DNA of 29,299 bases, taken from assembly GCA_035707825.1 (NCBI GenBank), contig DASSTR010000075.1, positions 1-29,299 on the forward strand, in the 5' to 3' direction. Origin of the DNA: VRUE01 sp035707825 (GTDB lineage: Bacteria > Actinomycetota > Thermoleophilia > Solirubrobacterales > 70-9). Below the pieces are notes generated by a model. The model was not told the DNA's origin. It was given only the letters and a program-made list of their open reading frames with translations, and ran no database searches. A program made the translations under genes and the position numbers. This document shows positions 19,612 through 26,342 of the stretch, one piece after another (the first letter of the stretch is position 1; each line of letters begins with the position of its first letter).

Positions 19612-19894
19612 GTGGCACGGCGTCCGGGGCACCGTCCATGCGGGCGTCTTCGTCACTGAGGGAGATCTGCCGGGGGAGAGCCTAGGAGATATTTCAGTGG
19701 CGATTGGGCGTCAGAACGCGAACCTGGTGGAAGTTAAGGAGAAGCTGGCGGCGAAGGCCGCAAGGCGCGGAGCGAACGCAGTTGCCCGCTTCCACTACGG
19801 GCAGCAAAAACATGGGCCTGGGCAGCTCCTCAACCCCTTCCGCTGGGACACTGAGTCATGGGTCGGAGCCGGCGAGGCCAAGCGGGTGCCGTAG
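19601..19894 (+). CDS. Small protein of unknown function with a GANAV motif, overlaps the DUF4177 gene
   Basis: A 97-aa protein starting at ATG 19601 inside the last codons of the DUF2510-DUF4177 gene, so the two are translationally coupled. The central segment VEVKEKLAAKAARRGANAVA resembles the GANAV helix-strand of YbjQ/DUF74-like pentameric proteins, but the N- and C-terminal parts do not obviously match, so I leave it unnamed. A Trp/Phe-rich tail (LLNPFRWDTESWVG) follows. It has no signal peptide or membrane segment. Base composition is less GC-rich than in surrounding genes. It ends 12 nt before the convergent R2lox-like gene, with no visible terminator. Confidence 0.7.
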   Translation: MTHEWHGVRGTVHAGVFVTEGDLPGESLGDISVAIGRQNANLVEVKEKLAAKAARRGANAVARFHYGQQKHGPGQLLNPFRWDTESWVGAGEAKRVP

Positions 19895-19906
19895 CGGCGG
19901 GGCTGT

Positions 19907-21193
19907 CTACCTGAAGACTTTGCGCATCCGCGCGATCTCGCGCAGCGGGCCGCGGGGTCGCAGGCGGCGCTGGAGAATCATCTTCAGCGGGTTGGCTTCC
20001 GGCTTTCCCATGGCGACGAAATCGGCCCAGCTGGACTCGAGCGTCAGGGTCGGGTTGGGCGCCTCGCCCGGTTCGGCGCGGGTCGAGCCGTTGTCGAGCA
20101 CCAGGTGCCAGGGGTCGGCGTCGCTGAAGCGGTACTGGTAGACGAGCGGCGAGCCGTTGGCCGCCGCCGGGTCGGCGACGCGCTTGACGACGTCGAAGTA
20201 GAGGCGCTGCACCTCCGGCGTGGCCTCGGGGACGCGGCCGTTGGGCGGGCCGAGGACGCCGGCCTCCATCAGCTTCACCTGTCGCTCGGCGATCTCGCGC
20301 TCGTCGGCCTCCGGGTCGAAGGGGAAGACGCCGGGCGGCATCTCCTCGGTCGGGTAGCCGATCGTGCGCCAGCGCTGGCGGATCAGTTTGAGGCCGAAGG
20401 AGAAGATGTCCTCGAGGCTGAAGCCGTAGCACTCGGTGTAGTCGCGGTCGAAGCCCGGGGGGTAGAAGACGGCCGGCCCGTAGGGGAGCGTTTCGCGCAG
20501 CAGCTCGATGACCGCGGCGCGGTTCTCCTCCCAGCCGGGACTGCCTTCGGCGAGCAGTTCGGAGAGCACCTTGACGCCGAAGCCGATGTGGCGCTGCTCA
20601 TCCTTGGAGACGTTTGCCATCCCCTCGCTGAAGCCCGGCATCGACTCTTCGGAGGAGAAGAAGTCCTCGATGAAGTGCTGGCCGGGCTGGGCGAGCGAGC
20701 CCTCGACGATCAGGTGGTAGAGCGTGATCGCCTGCGCGTACTTGGGGACCGAGCGGTCTTTGCGCAGTTCCTCGGCCATCGCGTCGAGGCGGTCGAAGAT
20801 GCCGCGGTAGCCCCAGTTGAGCTGCGGCAGGGTCGAGGAGAGCGTCTGCTGGATCGTCTCGCCGCCGACCCCGATGACCTCCTTGAAGAAGCGATGGAAG
20901 AAGACCGAGTGGCGGACCTCGTCGACCTGCTGGGTGGCGAGGAAGTAGGACTGCTCCTCGGTGGGGGCGGCGGTGACGTAGGGGGCGAGCGTGTCGGCGA
21001 CCCGGTCCTCGCCGTAGAAGAACATCGAGTAGATCCACATCGCCGAGCGCCGCTGCATGTCGCTGAGCGCTTCCCATCCCTGGGCGTCCTTGGAGAAGTC
21101 GATGTCGATGGCGCTCCAGTTGCCCTGCTCCCAGCGGTGGTAGAGATCCTCGTAGGTGATGTTGTCCATCAGGCTCTGGGATGCGACGCTCAT
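19907..21193 (-). CDS. R2lox-like Mn/Fe (or di-iron) oxidase fused to an SCP2-like lipid-binding domain
   Basis: A 428-aa ferritin-like oxidase. Metal ligands match the six of Mycobacterium tuberculosis R2lox (Rv0233): E62 (FFYGEDRVAD), E92 and H95 (QVDEVRHSVF), E164 (YHLIVEGSLA), E199 and H202 (SKDEQRHIGF). V65 and Y159 align with the valine and tyrosine that form the R2lox cross-link. R2lox proteins bind a long-chain fatty acid at the metal site. Unlike Rv0233 (about 310 aa), this protein continues with residues 350-428 resembling an SCP2/sterol-carrier domain (NPTLTLESSWADFVAMGKPE, then NPLKMILQRRL). ATG 21193 has AGGAGA about 6 nt upstream; the longer reading from 21259 would run through regulatory sites. 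Ribonucleotide reductase R2 is unlikely given the Val/Tyr pair and the domain architecture. Confidence 0.85.
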   Translation of the reverse strand: MSVASQSLMDNITYEDLYHRWEQGNWSAIDIDFSKDAQGWEALSDMQRRSAMWIYSMFFYGEDRVADTLAPYVTAAPTEEQSYFLATQQVDEVRHSVFFHRFFKEVIGVGGETIQQTLSSTLPQLNWGYRGIFDRLDAMAEELRKDRSVPKYAQAITLYHLIVEGSLAQPGQHFIEDFFSSEESMPGFSEGMANVSKDEQRHIGFGVKVLSELLAEGSPGWEENRAAVIELLRETLPYGPAVFYPPGFDRDYTECYGFSLEDIFSFGLKLIRQRWRTIGYPTEEMPPGVFPFDPEADEREIAERQVKLMEAGVLGPPNGRVPEATPEVQRLYFDVVKRVADPAAANGSPLVYQYRFSDADPWHLVLDNGSTRAEPGEAPNPTLTLESSWADFVAMGKPEANPLKMILQRRLRPRGPLREIARMRKVFR

Positions 21194-21228
21194 CTCTTCT
21201 CCTTTTCGTGTAACGCTCCGGCACGCGC

Positions 21229-21249
21229 AGCCTAGCGCGAATCCTGGCC
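21229..21249 (-). promoter_or_regulatory. Possible promoter -10 (TAGGCT) of the R2lox-SCP2 gene
   Basis: On the minus strand TAGGCT (21234-21229) lies 36 nt upstream of the ATG. A TTGGCT about 19 nt further upstream falls inside the palindrome at 21244-21260. A perfect TTGACA (21300-21295) further upstream could serve an alternative promoter. Confidence 0.3.
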
Positions 21250-21260
21250 AGCTAGCCAAT
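21244..21260. promoter_or_regulatory. Palindrome matching the MMPL operator candidate
   Basis: CTGGCCAGCTAGCCAAT matches 14 of 17 bases of the sequence at the MMPL start (15414-15430) and has dyad symmetry TGGC...GCCA. It lies about 50-65 nt upstream of the R2lox-like start codon, overlapping a possible -35/spacer. Confidence 0.5.
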
Positions 21261-21265
21261 CCGTA

Positions 21266-21281
21266 AGTGATCTAGATCACA
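21266..21281. promoter_or_regulatory. CRP/GlxR-like binding site
   Basis: AGTGATCTAGATCACA contains the perfect 14-bp palindrome GTGATCTAGATCAC. It fits the actinobacterial CRP/GlxR consensus TGTGA-NNTANN-TCACA at all but one outer position. It lies 73-88 nt upstream of the R2lox-like gene and about 87-102 nt upstream of the divergent gene at 21368. Confidence 0.55.
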
Positions 21282-21333
21282 CAGCTGCGCCGGCTGTCAA
21301 ACATCTCCCGGTCTCCGAGAGGATCGGCTTGCC

Positions 21334-21339
21334 TATACG
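21334..21339 (+). promoter_or_regulatory. Possible -10 box (TATACG) for the 21368 gene
   Basis: TATACGAT in a locally AT-rich stretch 28 nt upstream of ATG 21368. No good -35 is seen at the usual distance; the CRP-like site lies further upstream. Confidence 0.35.
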
Positions 21340-21367
21340 ATTTTTCGGTCAAACTGAAGGGGTCGAG

Positions 21368-22003
21368 ATGGATCAGGCAGGGGAGGAGCTCGGGCAGGTC
21401 ATAGCGTCCGTAGCTCTGGACGAGACGGAGCTTCCGTCCGGGGAGTTCGAAATCGACGGTCGCCAGGGATTCGAAGAATCCAGCGGCGGGGTCGTTCGGC
21501 CGGCGCATGCTGAGGCAGCCGCCGCACAACCTGACGATTGGGTCGTTCTCGAGTGCGAGGGCTCGCGCATGGCGTTCGCCACGAAGCAGGTCGAAACTCC
21601 TGCCGGTGAATTCGCCCTCCTGGTTCAAAGCGCGAGGCTGAAGAACGGAAGCTGGGGCATTCAAGCCGCCTTCCGCCTCTACCCCGAGAAAGAGGAGAGC
21701 GCGGAGATGCTTGCGAGTGACGCGGGGGGTGCCTTTCGGGTCTTGCTCGAACGCTACGGGAAGCCCTTTGAGAGCGAGGGCAGAAAAGTGCGCTTCCTAC
21801 CGGCAGCCAAGATCCCAAATACCTTCGGCTCGATGACGCGCGAGGACGCGATGCGAACCATCAACGGACTCCTTGGGCTGGATGCCAAGGGCCATTGGAG
21901 CGCCACTGGCGAGTTCCGGTACGACCAGCAGACGATTACCGTGACCTGGCCTTTCGCAATCGACCTGAACGCTTACAAGCGCGACGTCTCCCGAGGGGGC
22001 TAG
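21368..22003 (+). CDS. Hypothetical protein, unrecognised
   Basis: A 211-aa soluble protein without signal peptide or membrane helices. Visible blocks are DDWVVLECEGSRMAFATKQV, EFALLVQSARLKNGSWGIQA, LLERYGKPFESEGRKVRF, MTREDAMRTINGLLG and TITVTWPFAIDLNAYKRDV. I recognise no domain. ATG 21368 follows AAGGGG about 6 nt upstream; an in-frame TTG at 21329 is an alternative. Codon use is less GC-biased than in neighbouring housekeeping genes, which fits an accessory or acquired gene. It is divergent from the R2lox-like gene and converges on the acyl-CoA ligase gene, with 10 nt between stops. Confidence 0.65.
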   Translation: MDQAGEELGQVIASVALDETELPSGEFEIDGRQGFEESSGGVVRPAHAEAAAAQPDDWVVLECEGSRMAFATKQVETPAGEFALLVQSARLKNGSWGIQAAFRLYPEKEESAEMLASDAGGAFRVLLERYGKPFESEGRKVRFLPAAKIPNTFGSMTREDAMRTINGLLGLDAKGHWSATGEFRYDQQTITVTWPFAIDLNAYKRDVSRGG

Positions 22004-22013
22004 CCGATGCCCT

Positions 22014-23519
22014 TCAGCCGGCAGATGCTGCCGGCACCTCGATCTCGCGCTTGAGGATCTTGCCGGTGGGGCCTTTGGGAAGCTCGTCGAGGAACCAGAC
22101 CAGGCGGGGGTACTTGTAGGCGGCGAGGCGCTCCTTGACATAGGAGCTGACCTCCTCGGGCGCCAGCTCCTCGCCCTCCATGAGGACCACGGCGGCGCCG
22201 ATCTCCTCGCCCCACTGGTCGTGGGGGATGCCGACCACGGCGGCTTCGCGGATCTTCGGGTGCTCGTAGAGCACCTCCTCGACCTCGCGCGGGTAGACGT
22301 TGTAGCCGCCGCGGATGATCAGGTCCTTCTTGCGGTCGACGATGTAGAAGTAGCCGTCCTCGTCGGTCTTCGCCATGTCGCCGCTGTGGAACCAGCCGCC
22401 GCGCATCGCCTCCTCGGTGGCGTCGGCACGCTGCCAGTAGCCCTTCATGATGTTGTGGCCGCGGATCACGATCTCGCCGACCTCGCCCTGGGCGACCTCG
22501 TTGTCGTGCTCGTCGACGACCTTCATCTCGACGCCCTCGATCGGGGTGCCGATCGAGCCCGCCTTGCGCTCCCTGTCGGGATGGTTGGAGCAGGAGACCG
22601 GCGAGGTCTCCGAGAGGCCGTACCCCTCCATCACCTTCGCCCCGAAGGCCTCTTCGAAGCCGCGCAGGACCTCGACCGGCATCGAGGCGCCGCCGGTGAT
22701 GCAGATGCGCAGCGAGGAGGTGTCGAAGCTCTCGCGCTCGGGGTGGTGCAGCAGCGCTCCATACATCGTCGGCACGCCGTAGAAGTGGGTGACGCCGTCG
22801 CGCTGCATCGTCGCCAGCGCGTCGGCCGGGTCGAATTTCGGCACCAGGGTGAGGCAGGCGCCGACGCCGAGCGAGGCGTTCATCGCCACCGTCTGGCCAA
22901 AGGAGTGAAAGAGGGGGAGGGCGCCGAGGACGACGTCGCCGGCGGCGATCTCACTGGTCGTGCGGGCCGAGACGTCGGCGTTGCGCGAGAGGTTGGCGTG
23001 GGTCAGCTCGGCCCCCTTCGGCTTGCCGGTGGTGCCCGAGGTGTAGAGGATTACGGCGGTGTCCTCGCCGCCGGTCTCGGCGAGGCCGGGCGCCGGCTCG
23101 CGCTCCGCCAGCGCCGTGGCGAACTCCTCCGGCTCGACCACGATCGGTTCGGCGCCCGCGCCGGCCGCGCCCTCGCACGCCTCGTCGCGGAAGCCATGCC
23201 AGGCGAGCAGCAGCTTCGCCCCCGAGTCCTCCAGATAGAAGGAGATCTCACGTCGCTTCAGCAGCACGTTCATCGGCACGACGATGCCGCCGGCGCGCAG
23301 GACTCCGTAGTAGGCGACGGGAAACTCGGGGACGTTGGGCAGCATCACGCCGACCCGGTCGCCGGCCTCGAAGCCCTTCTCGCCCAGCAGCGCCGCCAGG
23401 CGCGCGCTTAGGTCGTCGAGTCCGGCGTAGGTCAGCTCGACATCGCCGAGGCGGATCGCCGGCGCGTCCGCATGGCGCGCGGCGCCCTCGGTGACGATCG
23501 AGGCGAGATTGAGATCCAT
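22014..23519 (-). CDS. Fatty acyl-CoA ligase (AMP-forming), FadD-like
   Basis: Adenylate-forming enzyme of 501 aa that activates a carboxylic acid, probably a medium- or long-chain fatty acid, to its CoA thioester (EC 6.2.1.-). Motifs: P-loop type YTSGTTGKPKGAELTH (159-174); GYGLSETSPVSC; DGYFYIVDRKKDLIIRGGYN spanning the hinge; and LPKGPTGKILKRE, with catalytic Lys at 487. ATG 23519 is used, with GGAGGAG 11 nt upstream; an ATG at 23540 would overlap that ribosome binding site. The PRC-barrel gene is divergent. It lies close to the R2lox-SCP2, MMPL and AidB-type lipid genes, but the acid substrate cannot be fixed from sequence alone. Confidence 0.93.
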   Translation of the reverse strand: MDLNLASIVTEGAARHADAPAIRLGDVELTYAGLDDLSARLAALLGEKGFEAGDRVGVMLPNVPEFPVAYYGVLRAGGIVVPMNVLLKRREISFYLEDSGAKLLLAWHGFRDEACEGAAGAGAEPIVVEPEEFATALAEREPAPGLAETGGEDTAVILYTSGTTGKPKGAELTHANLSRNADVSARTTSEIAAGDVVLGALPLFHSFGQTVAMNASLGVGACLTLVPKFDPADALATMQRDGVTHFYGVPTMYGALLHHPERESFDTSSLRICITGGASMPVEVLRGFEEAFGAKVMEGYGLSETSPVSCSNHPDRERKAGSIGTPIEGVEMKVVDEHDNEVAQGEVGEIVIRGHNIMKGYWQRADATEEAMRGGWFHSGDMAKTDEDGYFYIVDRKKDLIIRGGYNVYPREVEEVLYEHPKIREAAVVGIPHDQWGEEIGAAVVLMEGEELAPEEVSSYVKERLAAYKYPRLVWFLDELPKGPTGKILKREIEVPAASAG

Positions 23520-23573
23520 GAATCCGCCGGCTCCTCCCATAGATAGGCGTCGGGCGAGCATAGACCAGGGGAT

Positions 23574-23951
23574 ATGCTCAGCGCGATGGACGATCTGGGC
23601 GCGCCGAGCTCCTACATCACCCTTCAGGAGGGCCTGCCGGTCTACTCGAGCGACGGGAAGCCGCTGGGCAAGGTCGAGCACGTCCTCGCCGATCCCGAGG
23701 TCGACGTCTTCGACGGCCTCGTGATCGACACCAGCGTCCTGCCCGGCGGGCGCCGCTTCGTCGACGCCCCGCAGGTGGATGAGATCTACGAGCGCGGCGT
23801 CGTGCTGGCGCTTGATGCCGCCGCCGCGGAGGCTCTGCCCGAGCCGAGCGCCAACCCCGGCGCCCTCGAGGCCGGGCCCGGGGACATGGTCCGCGAGGAC
23901 CTGGGCGACAAGCTGCGCCGGGCCTGGGACCTGATCTCCGGCAAGGGTTAA
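23574..23951 (+). CDS. PRC-barrel domain protein
   Basis: A 125-aa protein with an N-terminal PRC-barrel (LQEGLPVYSSDGKPLGKVEH, FDGLVIDTSVLPGGRRFVDA, DEIYERGVVLALD). This small beta-barrel is found in RimM and in many stress-related or photosynthetic-type adaptor proteins, where it mediates protein-protein contacts. An acidic/Ala/Pro linker and a short helix (DLGDKLRRAWDLI) follow. ATG 23574 has TAGACC 7 nt upstream, so a leaderless start is likely; ATG 23586 is an alternative that removes four residues. It lies head-to-head with the acyl-CoA ligase and just before the FKBP gene. The function is not known. Confidence 0.85.
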   Translation: MLSAMDDLGAPSSYITLQEGLPVYSSDGKPLGKVEHVLADPEVDVFDGLVIDTSVLPGGRRFVDAPQVDEIYERGVVLALDAAAAEALPEPSANPGALEAGPGDMVREDLGDKLRRAWDLISGKG

Positions 23952-23977
23952 GCCGGTTGCTCTAGGCTGTCGCGCTC

Positions 23978-24520
23978 GTGAACGAGGAAACCGACCACCG
24001 CTGGTTCGTTCTCGCCGGTTTCGCGCTGGTCGCGGTCGTCATCGTGGCCGTGATTCTGATCAGCCGATCGGGCGGCGGCGACGATTCCAAGAGCTCGAGC
24101 TGCGAAAAGCCCCCCGGGCCGGTCGTGAGCGCGACCAAGAAGAAGACGAAGCCCAACGTCGAGGTGCCGGACTGCGCCGCGCCGGAAACCCTGGTCGTCA
24201 ACGACCTCGAAAGGGGCAGCGGAGCGGAAGCGAAAGCGGGAGACGAAGTCTCCGTCCAGTACGTCGGCATCAACTTCGGCGACGGCCAGGAATTCGACTC
24301 CTCCTGGAGCCGGGGCGCCAAACCGTTCCCCTTCACGCTCGGCGGCGGGCAGGTGATTGCGGGTTGGGACCAGGGAATCGCAGGGATGAAGGTCGGCGGC
24401 CGCCGCGAACTGATCATCCCGCCCGAACTCGCCTACGGCGAAGCGGGCCAGCCGCCGTCGATCGGGCCCAACGAAACGCTCGTCTTCGTCGTCGACCTGC
24501 AGGGCGTGAAGACCAAGTAG
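23978..24520 (+). CDS. Membrane-anchored FKBP-type peptidyl-prolyl cis-trans isomerase
   Basis: Prolyl isomerase (EC 5.2.1.8) of 180 aa assisting folding outside the cytoplasmic membrane. Residues 9-28 form one transmembrane or signal-anchor helix (WFVLAGFALVAVVIVAVILI). A Ser/Lys-rich linker with two cysteines follows (C42, and C in EVPDCAAPE). Residues 70-178 are the FKBP domain, with SVQYVGINFGDGQEFDSSW, FPFTLGGGQVIAGWDQGIAG and ELIIPPELAYGEAGQPPSIG. The active-site aromatics and Asp of FKBP12 are present. GTG 23978 has TAGGCT 9 nt upstream and no ribosome binding site. It lies between the PRC-barrel and AlkZ-like genes on the same strand. Confidence 0.93.
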   Translation: MNEETDHRWFVLAGFALVAVVIVAVILISRSGGGDDSKSSSCEKPPGPVVSATKKKTKPNVEVPDCAAPETLVVNDLERGSGAEAKAGDEVSVQYVGINFGDGQEFDSSWSRGAKPFPFTLGGGQVIAGWDQGIAGMKVGGRRELIIPPELAYGEAGQPPSIGPNETLVFVVDLQGVKTK

Positions 24521-24557
24521 TTCCGCCGGGCCGCCACCGGTTGGAGATGATCTGACC

Positions 24558-25589
24558 GTGGTCGAAGAGCGGACCGTCGCGGAAAGGCTGAAGGCGCAGG
24601 CTCTGGCCGGCCGCCCCTTGCGCGACCCGGCCGCCGTCGCCGAGCGGCTACTCGCGATCCAGGGCCAAGACCCTCGTGGCGCCCGGCTCGCGGTGCGCGT
24701 GCGGACGAGGGCGACGAGTGCGGCCGATGTCGATCGGGCCCTCAGCGACGATCGCACTCTGCTGATCACCTGGCTCAACCGCGGCACGCTGCACCTGGTC
24801 CGCAGCGAGGACTATCCGTGGCTGCATGCGCTGACCGCGCCGCGCCTGCTGACGGCGAACGCCCGCCGCCTCGCCGAGGAGGGCGTCACTCCGCGGGCGG
24901 CCGAGCGCGGCGTGCGCACGATCGTCAATGCCCTCGCCGAGGAGGGGCCGCTGACACGGCTGCAACTGCGCGAGCGACTCGATGCGACAGGCGTTCGCAC
25001 CGAGGGCCAGGCGCTCATCCACCTGCTGATGCTGTCGACGCTGCAGGGCCATACCGTCCGCGGGCCGATGATCGGCAGGCAGCACGCCTATGTGCTGGTC
25101 GGGGATTGGCTGGCGCCAAGCAAGCCCGTGGACAGGGACCTCGCGCTGGCCGAGTTGGCGCGGCGCTACCTGGCGGGCCACGCCCCAGCCGGCGAGCGCG
25201 ACCTGGCCAGATGGGCGGGGCTTCCGCTGCGCGACGCGCGCGCTGGCCTCGAGGCGATCGCGCCGGAGCTGAAGCAGCGCCGCGACGGCCTACTGCAACT
25301 CGAGGGGCAGTCTTTGAAAGCCGCCATCCCGCCGCCTCGGCTGCTGGGTTCCTTCGATCCCCTGCTGCTGGGCTGGGAGTCACGCGGGCCGATCGTCGGC
25401 GCCCACAAGGCTCTGGTGACTACCAATGGGCTCTTCCGTCCCTTCGCCCTCGTTGACGGCCGCGCCGCGGCAATCTGGAGGCTCAGCGACGGGAAGGTCT
25501 CGATCGAGCCGTTCGGCACGCTTGCCGCCGGCGTGCGTGCGGCGCTCGACGCCGAGGCCGCCGACGTCGCGCATTTCCTCAGCGGCTAG
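24558..25589 (+). CDS. AlkZ-like winged-helix (HTH_42) protein, putative DNA glycosylase
   Basis: A 343-aa protein of the winged-helix HTH_42 family that includes Streptomyces AlkZ, which unhooks azinomycin-type interstrand cross-links, and E. coli YcaQ. The family's catalytic Q-x-Q near the N-terminus is present as LLAIQGQDPRGARLAV (Q35, Q37), which places it with AlkZ-like rather than YcaQ-like (Q-x-D) members. Other family blocks are LLITWLNRGTLHLVRSEDYP, EEGPLTRLQLRERLDATGV and PRLLGSFDPLLLGWESR. GTG 24558 follows GGAGATGATCTGACC. No natural-product cluster is visible, so a general DNA-repair role is more likely than self-resistance. Its substrate is inferred, not shown. Confidence 0.85.
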   Translation: MVEERTVAERLKAQALAGRPLRDPAAVAERLLAIQGQDPRGARLAVRVRTRATSAADVDRALSDDRTLLITWLNRGTLHLVRSEDYPWLHALTAPRLLTANARRLAEEGVTPRAAERGVRTIVNALAEEGPLTRLQLRERLDATGVRTEGQALIHLLMLSTLQGHTVRGPMIGRQHAYVLVGDWLAPSKPVDRDLALAELARRYLAGHAPAGERDLARWAGLPLRDARAGLEAIAPELKQRRDGLLQLEGQSLKAAIPPPRLLGSFDPLLLGWESRGPIVGAHKALVTTNGLFRPFALVDGRAAAIWRLSDGKVSIEPFGTLAAGVRAALDAEAADVAHFLSG

Positions 25590-25622
25590 CCTGACCGGTG
25601 CACCCTAAGAAGGAGAGATGAG

Positions 25623-25994
25623 ATGGGACAGCCAGTGGTCCACTTCGAGGTCGTCGCCCGCGACGGCGAGAAGCTGCAGAGCTACTACGCCGAGCTCTTC
25701 GATTGGGAGGTCAACGCCGAGAACGAGATGAAGTACGGCCTGGTCGATCGCGAGGCCAACAGCAACCCCGAAGGTGTCGGTCTCGGCGGCGGCATCGGCC
25801 AGGGGCCCGACGGCTACGAGGGCCACGTCACCTTCTACGTCGAAGTGCCAAACGTCGAGGAGGCGCTGAGCAAGGCCGAGTCCCTCGGCGGCACCCGGGT
25901 GATGGGGCCCGAGACGATCATGGGCCGCATGGTCCTCGGCCAGTTCAGGGACCCCGAGGGCAACGTCATCGGCCTGATCGAGGCGCAGGCCTGA
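25623..25994 (+). CDS. VOC-superfamily (glyoxalase/bleomycin-resistance-like) protein
   Basis: A 123-aa vicinal-oxygen-chelate fold protein with two beta-alpha-beta-beta-beta halves: VVHFEVVARDGEKLQSYYAE, LFDWEVNAENEMKYGLVDR, GHVTFYVEVPNVEEALSKAE and FRDPEGNVIGLIEA. Candidate metal or substrate residues are H7, H68 and E120. AAGGAGAGATGAG directly precedes ATG 25623, a strong ribosome binding site. Short single-domain VOC proteins of this type have very diverse roles, so no substrate can be proposed. It is the last + strand gene before a 348-nt non-coding stretch holding the MITE-like element. Confidence 0.9.
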   Translation: MGQPVVHFEVVARDGEKLQSYYAELFDWEVNAENEMKYGLVDREANSNPEGVGLGGGIGQGPDGYEGHVTFYVEVPNVEEALSKAESLGGTRVMGPETIMGRMVLGQFRDPEGNVIGLIEAQA

Positions 25995-26006
25995 TCCGCG
26001 CCTAGG

Positions 26007-26262
26007 CTGAACCCCCCTTTCGCATGGCGTTGGGCTAACCCGGCCGGCCTCAGTGCCAGCCTCGATGAGTGCCGGGCCAGCGCATCAAGTTCGGCATGTA
26101 TTTCATGCTCAAGTTGATGAGCAAGTGACGATGTGGCGCCCCACTCCGATCTAGCGTCGACCCCCTCTCGCTTCTTATTGGCTCACCTCGGCGGCATCTG
26201 TGCCCGGCTCATGCCTGAAACGACCAGACGTAAGCCCAACGCTATGCGAGAGGGGGGCTGAA
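26007..26262. mobile_element. 246-bp MITE-like non-coding element with terminal inverted repeats
   Basis: The ends 26012-26036 and 26233-26257 are inverted repeats matching at 23 of 25 positions (core TCGCATRGCGTTGGGCT, outer end CCCCCC). Weaker similarity extends to 28 bp. Directly outside are copies of CTGAA (26007-26011 and 26258-26262), which fit a 5-bp target duplication; if the outer G/C bases are counted this becomes an 8-bp GGCTGAAC. The interior has no convincing ORF, a partial internal copy of the end (CCCCCTCTCGC, 26161-26171) and a small hairpin TGCTCA-AGTTGA-TGAGCA (26106-26123). It is more AT-rich than the flanks. This suggests a non-autonomous transposon inserted between two convergent genes; the mobilising transposase family is unknown. 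Confidence 0.65.
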
Positions 26263-26274
26263 CTAGACCCAAGC

Positions 26275-26293
26275 CCCCGCGACACCTGCGGGG
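26275..26293. terminator. Stem-loop between the MITE-like element and glyS
   Basis: CCCCGC-GACACCT-GCGGGG forms a perfect 6-bp stem, with outer pairing possible between GACCCAAG and CTTGGTC. It lies about 50 nt beyond the glyS stop (minus strand) and is a probable glyS terminator without a clear U-tract. Confidence 0.45.
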
Positions 26294-26342
26294 CCCATAG
26301 GCGCTTGGTCCCGCGCAGACGGGCGCGAGCTGGGAACTACGG

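Noticed and set aside
20105..21235. A 376-codon + strand frame
   Set aside because: Shadow of the R2lox-SCP2 gene, which has the conserved metal ligands.
21272..21664. 130-codon minus-strand frame opposite the start of the 21368 gene
   Set aside because: It has no ribosome binding site and would run through the CRP-like site. The + strand frame is longer, has a better start and reads as a more protein-like sequence.
22221..23411. A 396-codon + strand frame
   Set aside because: Shadow of the acyl-CoA ligase, whose AMP-binding motifs are on the minus strand.
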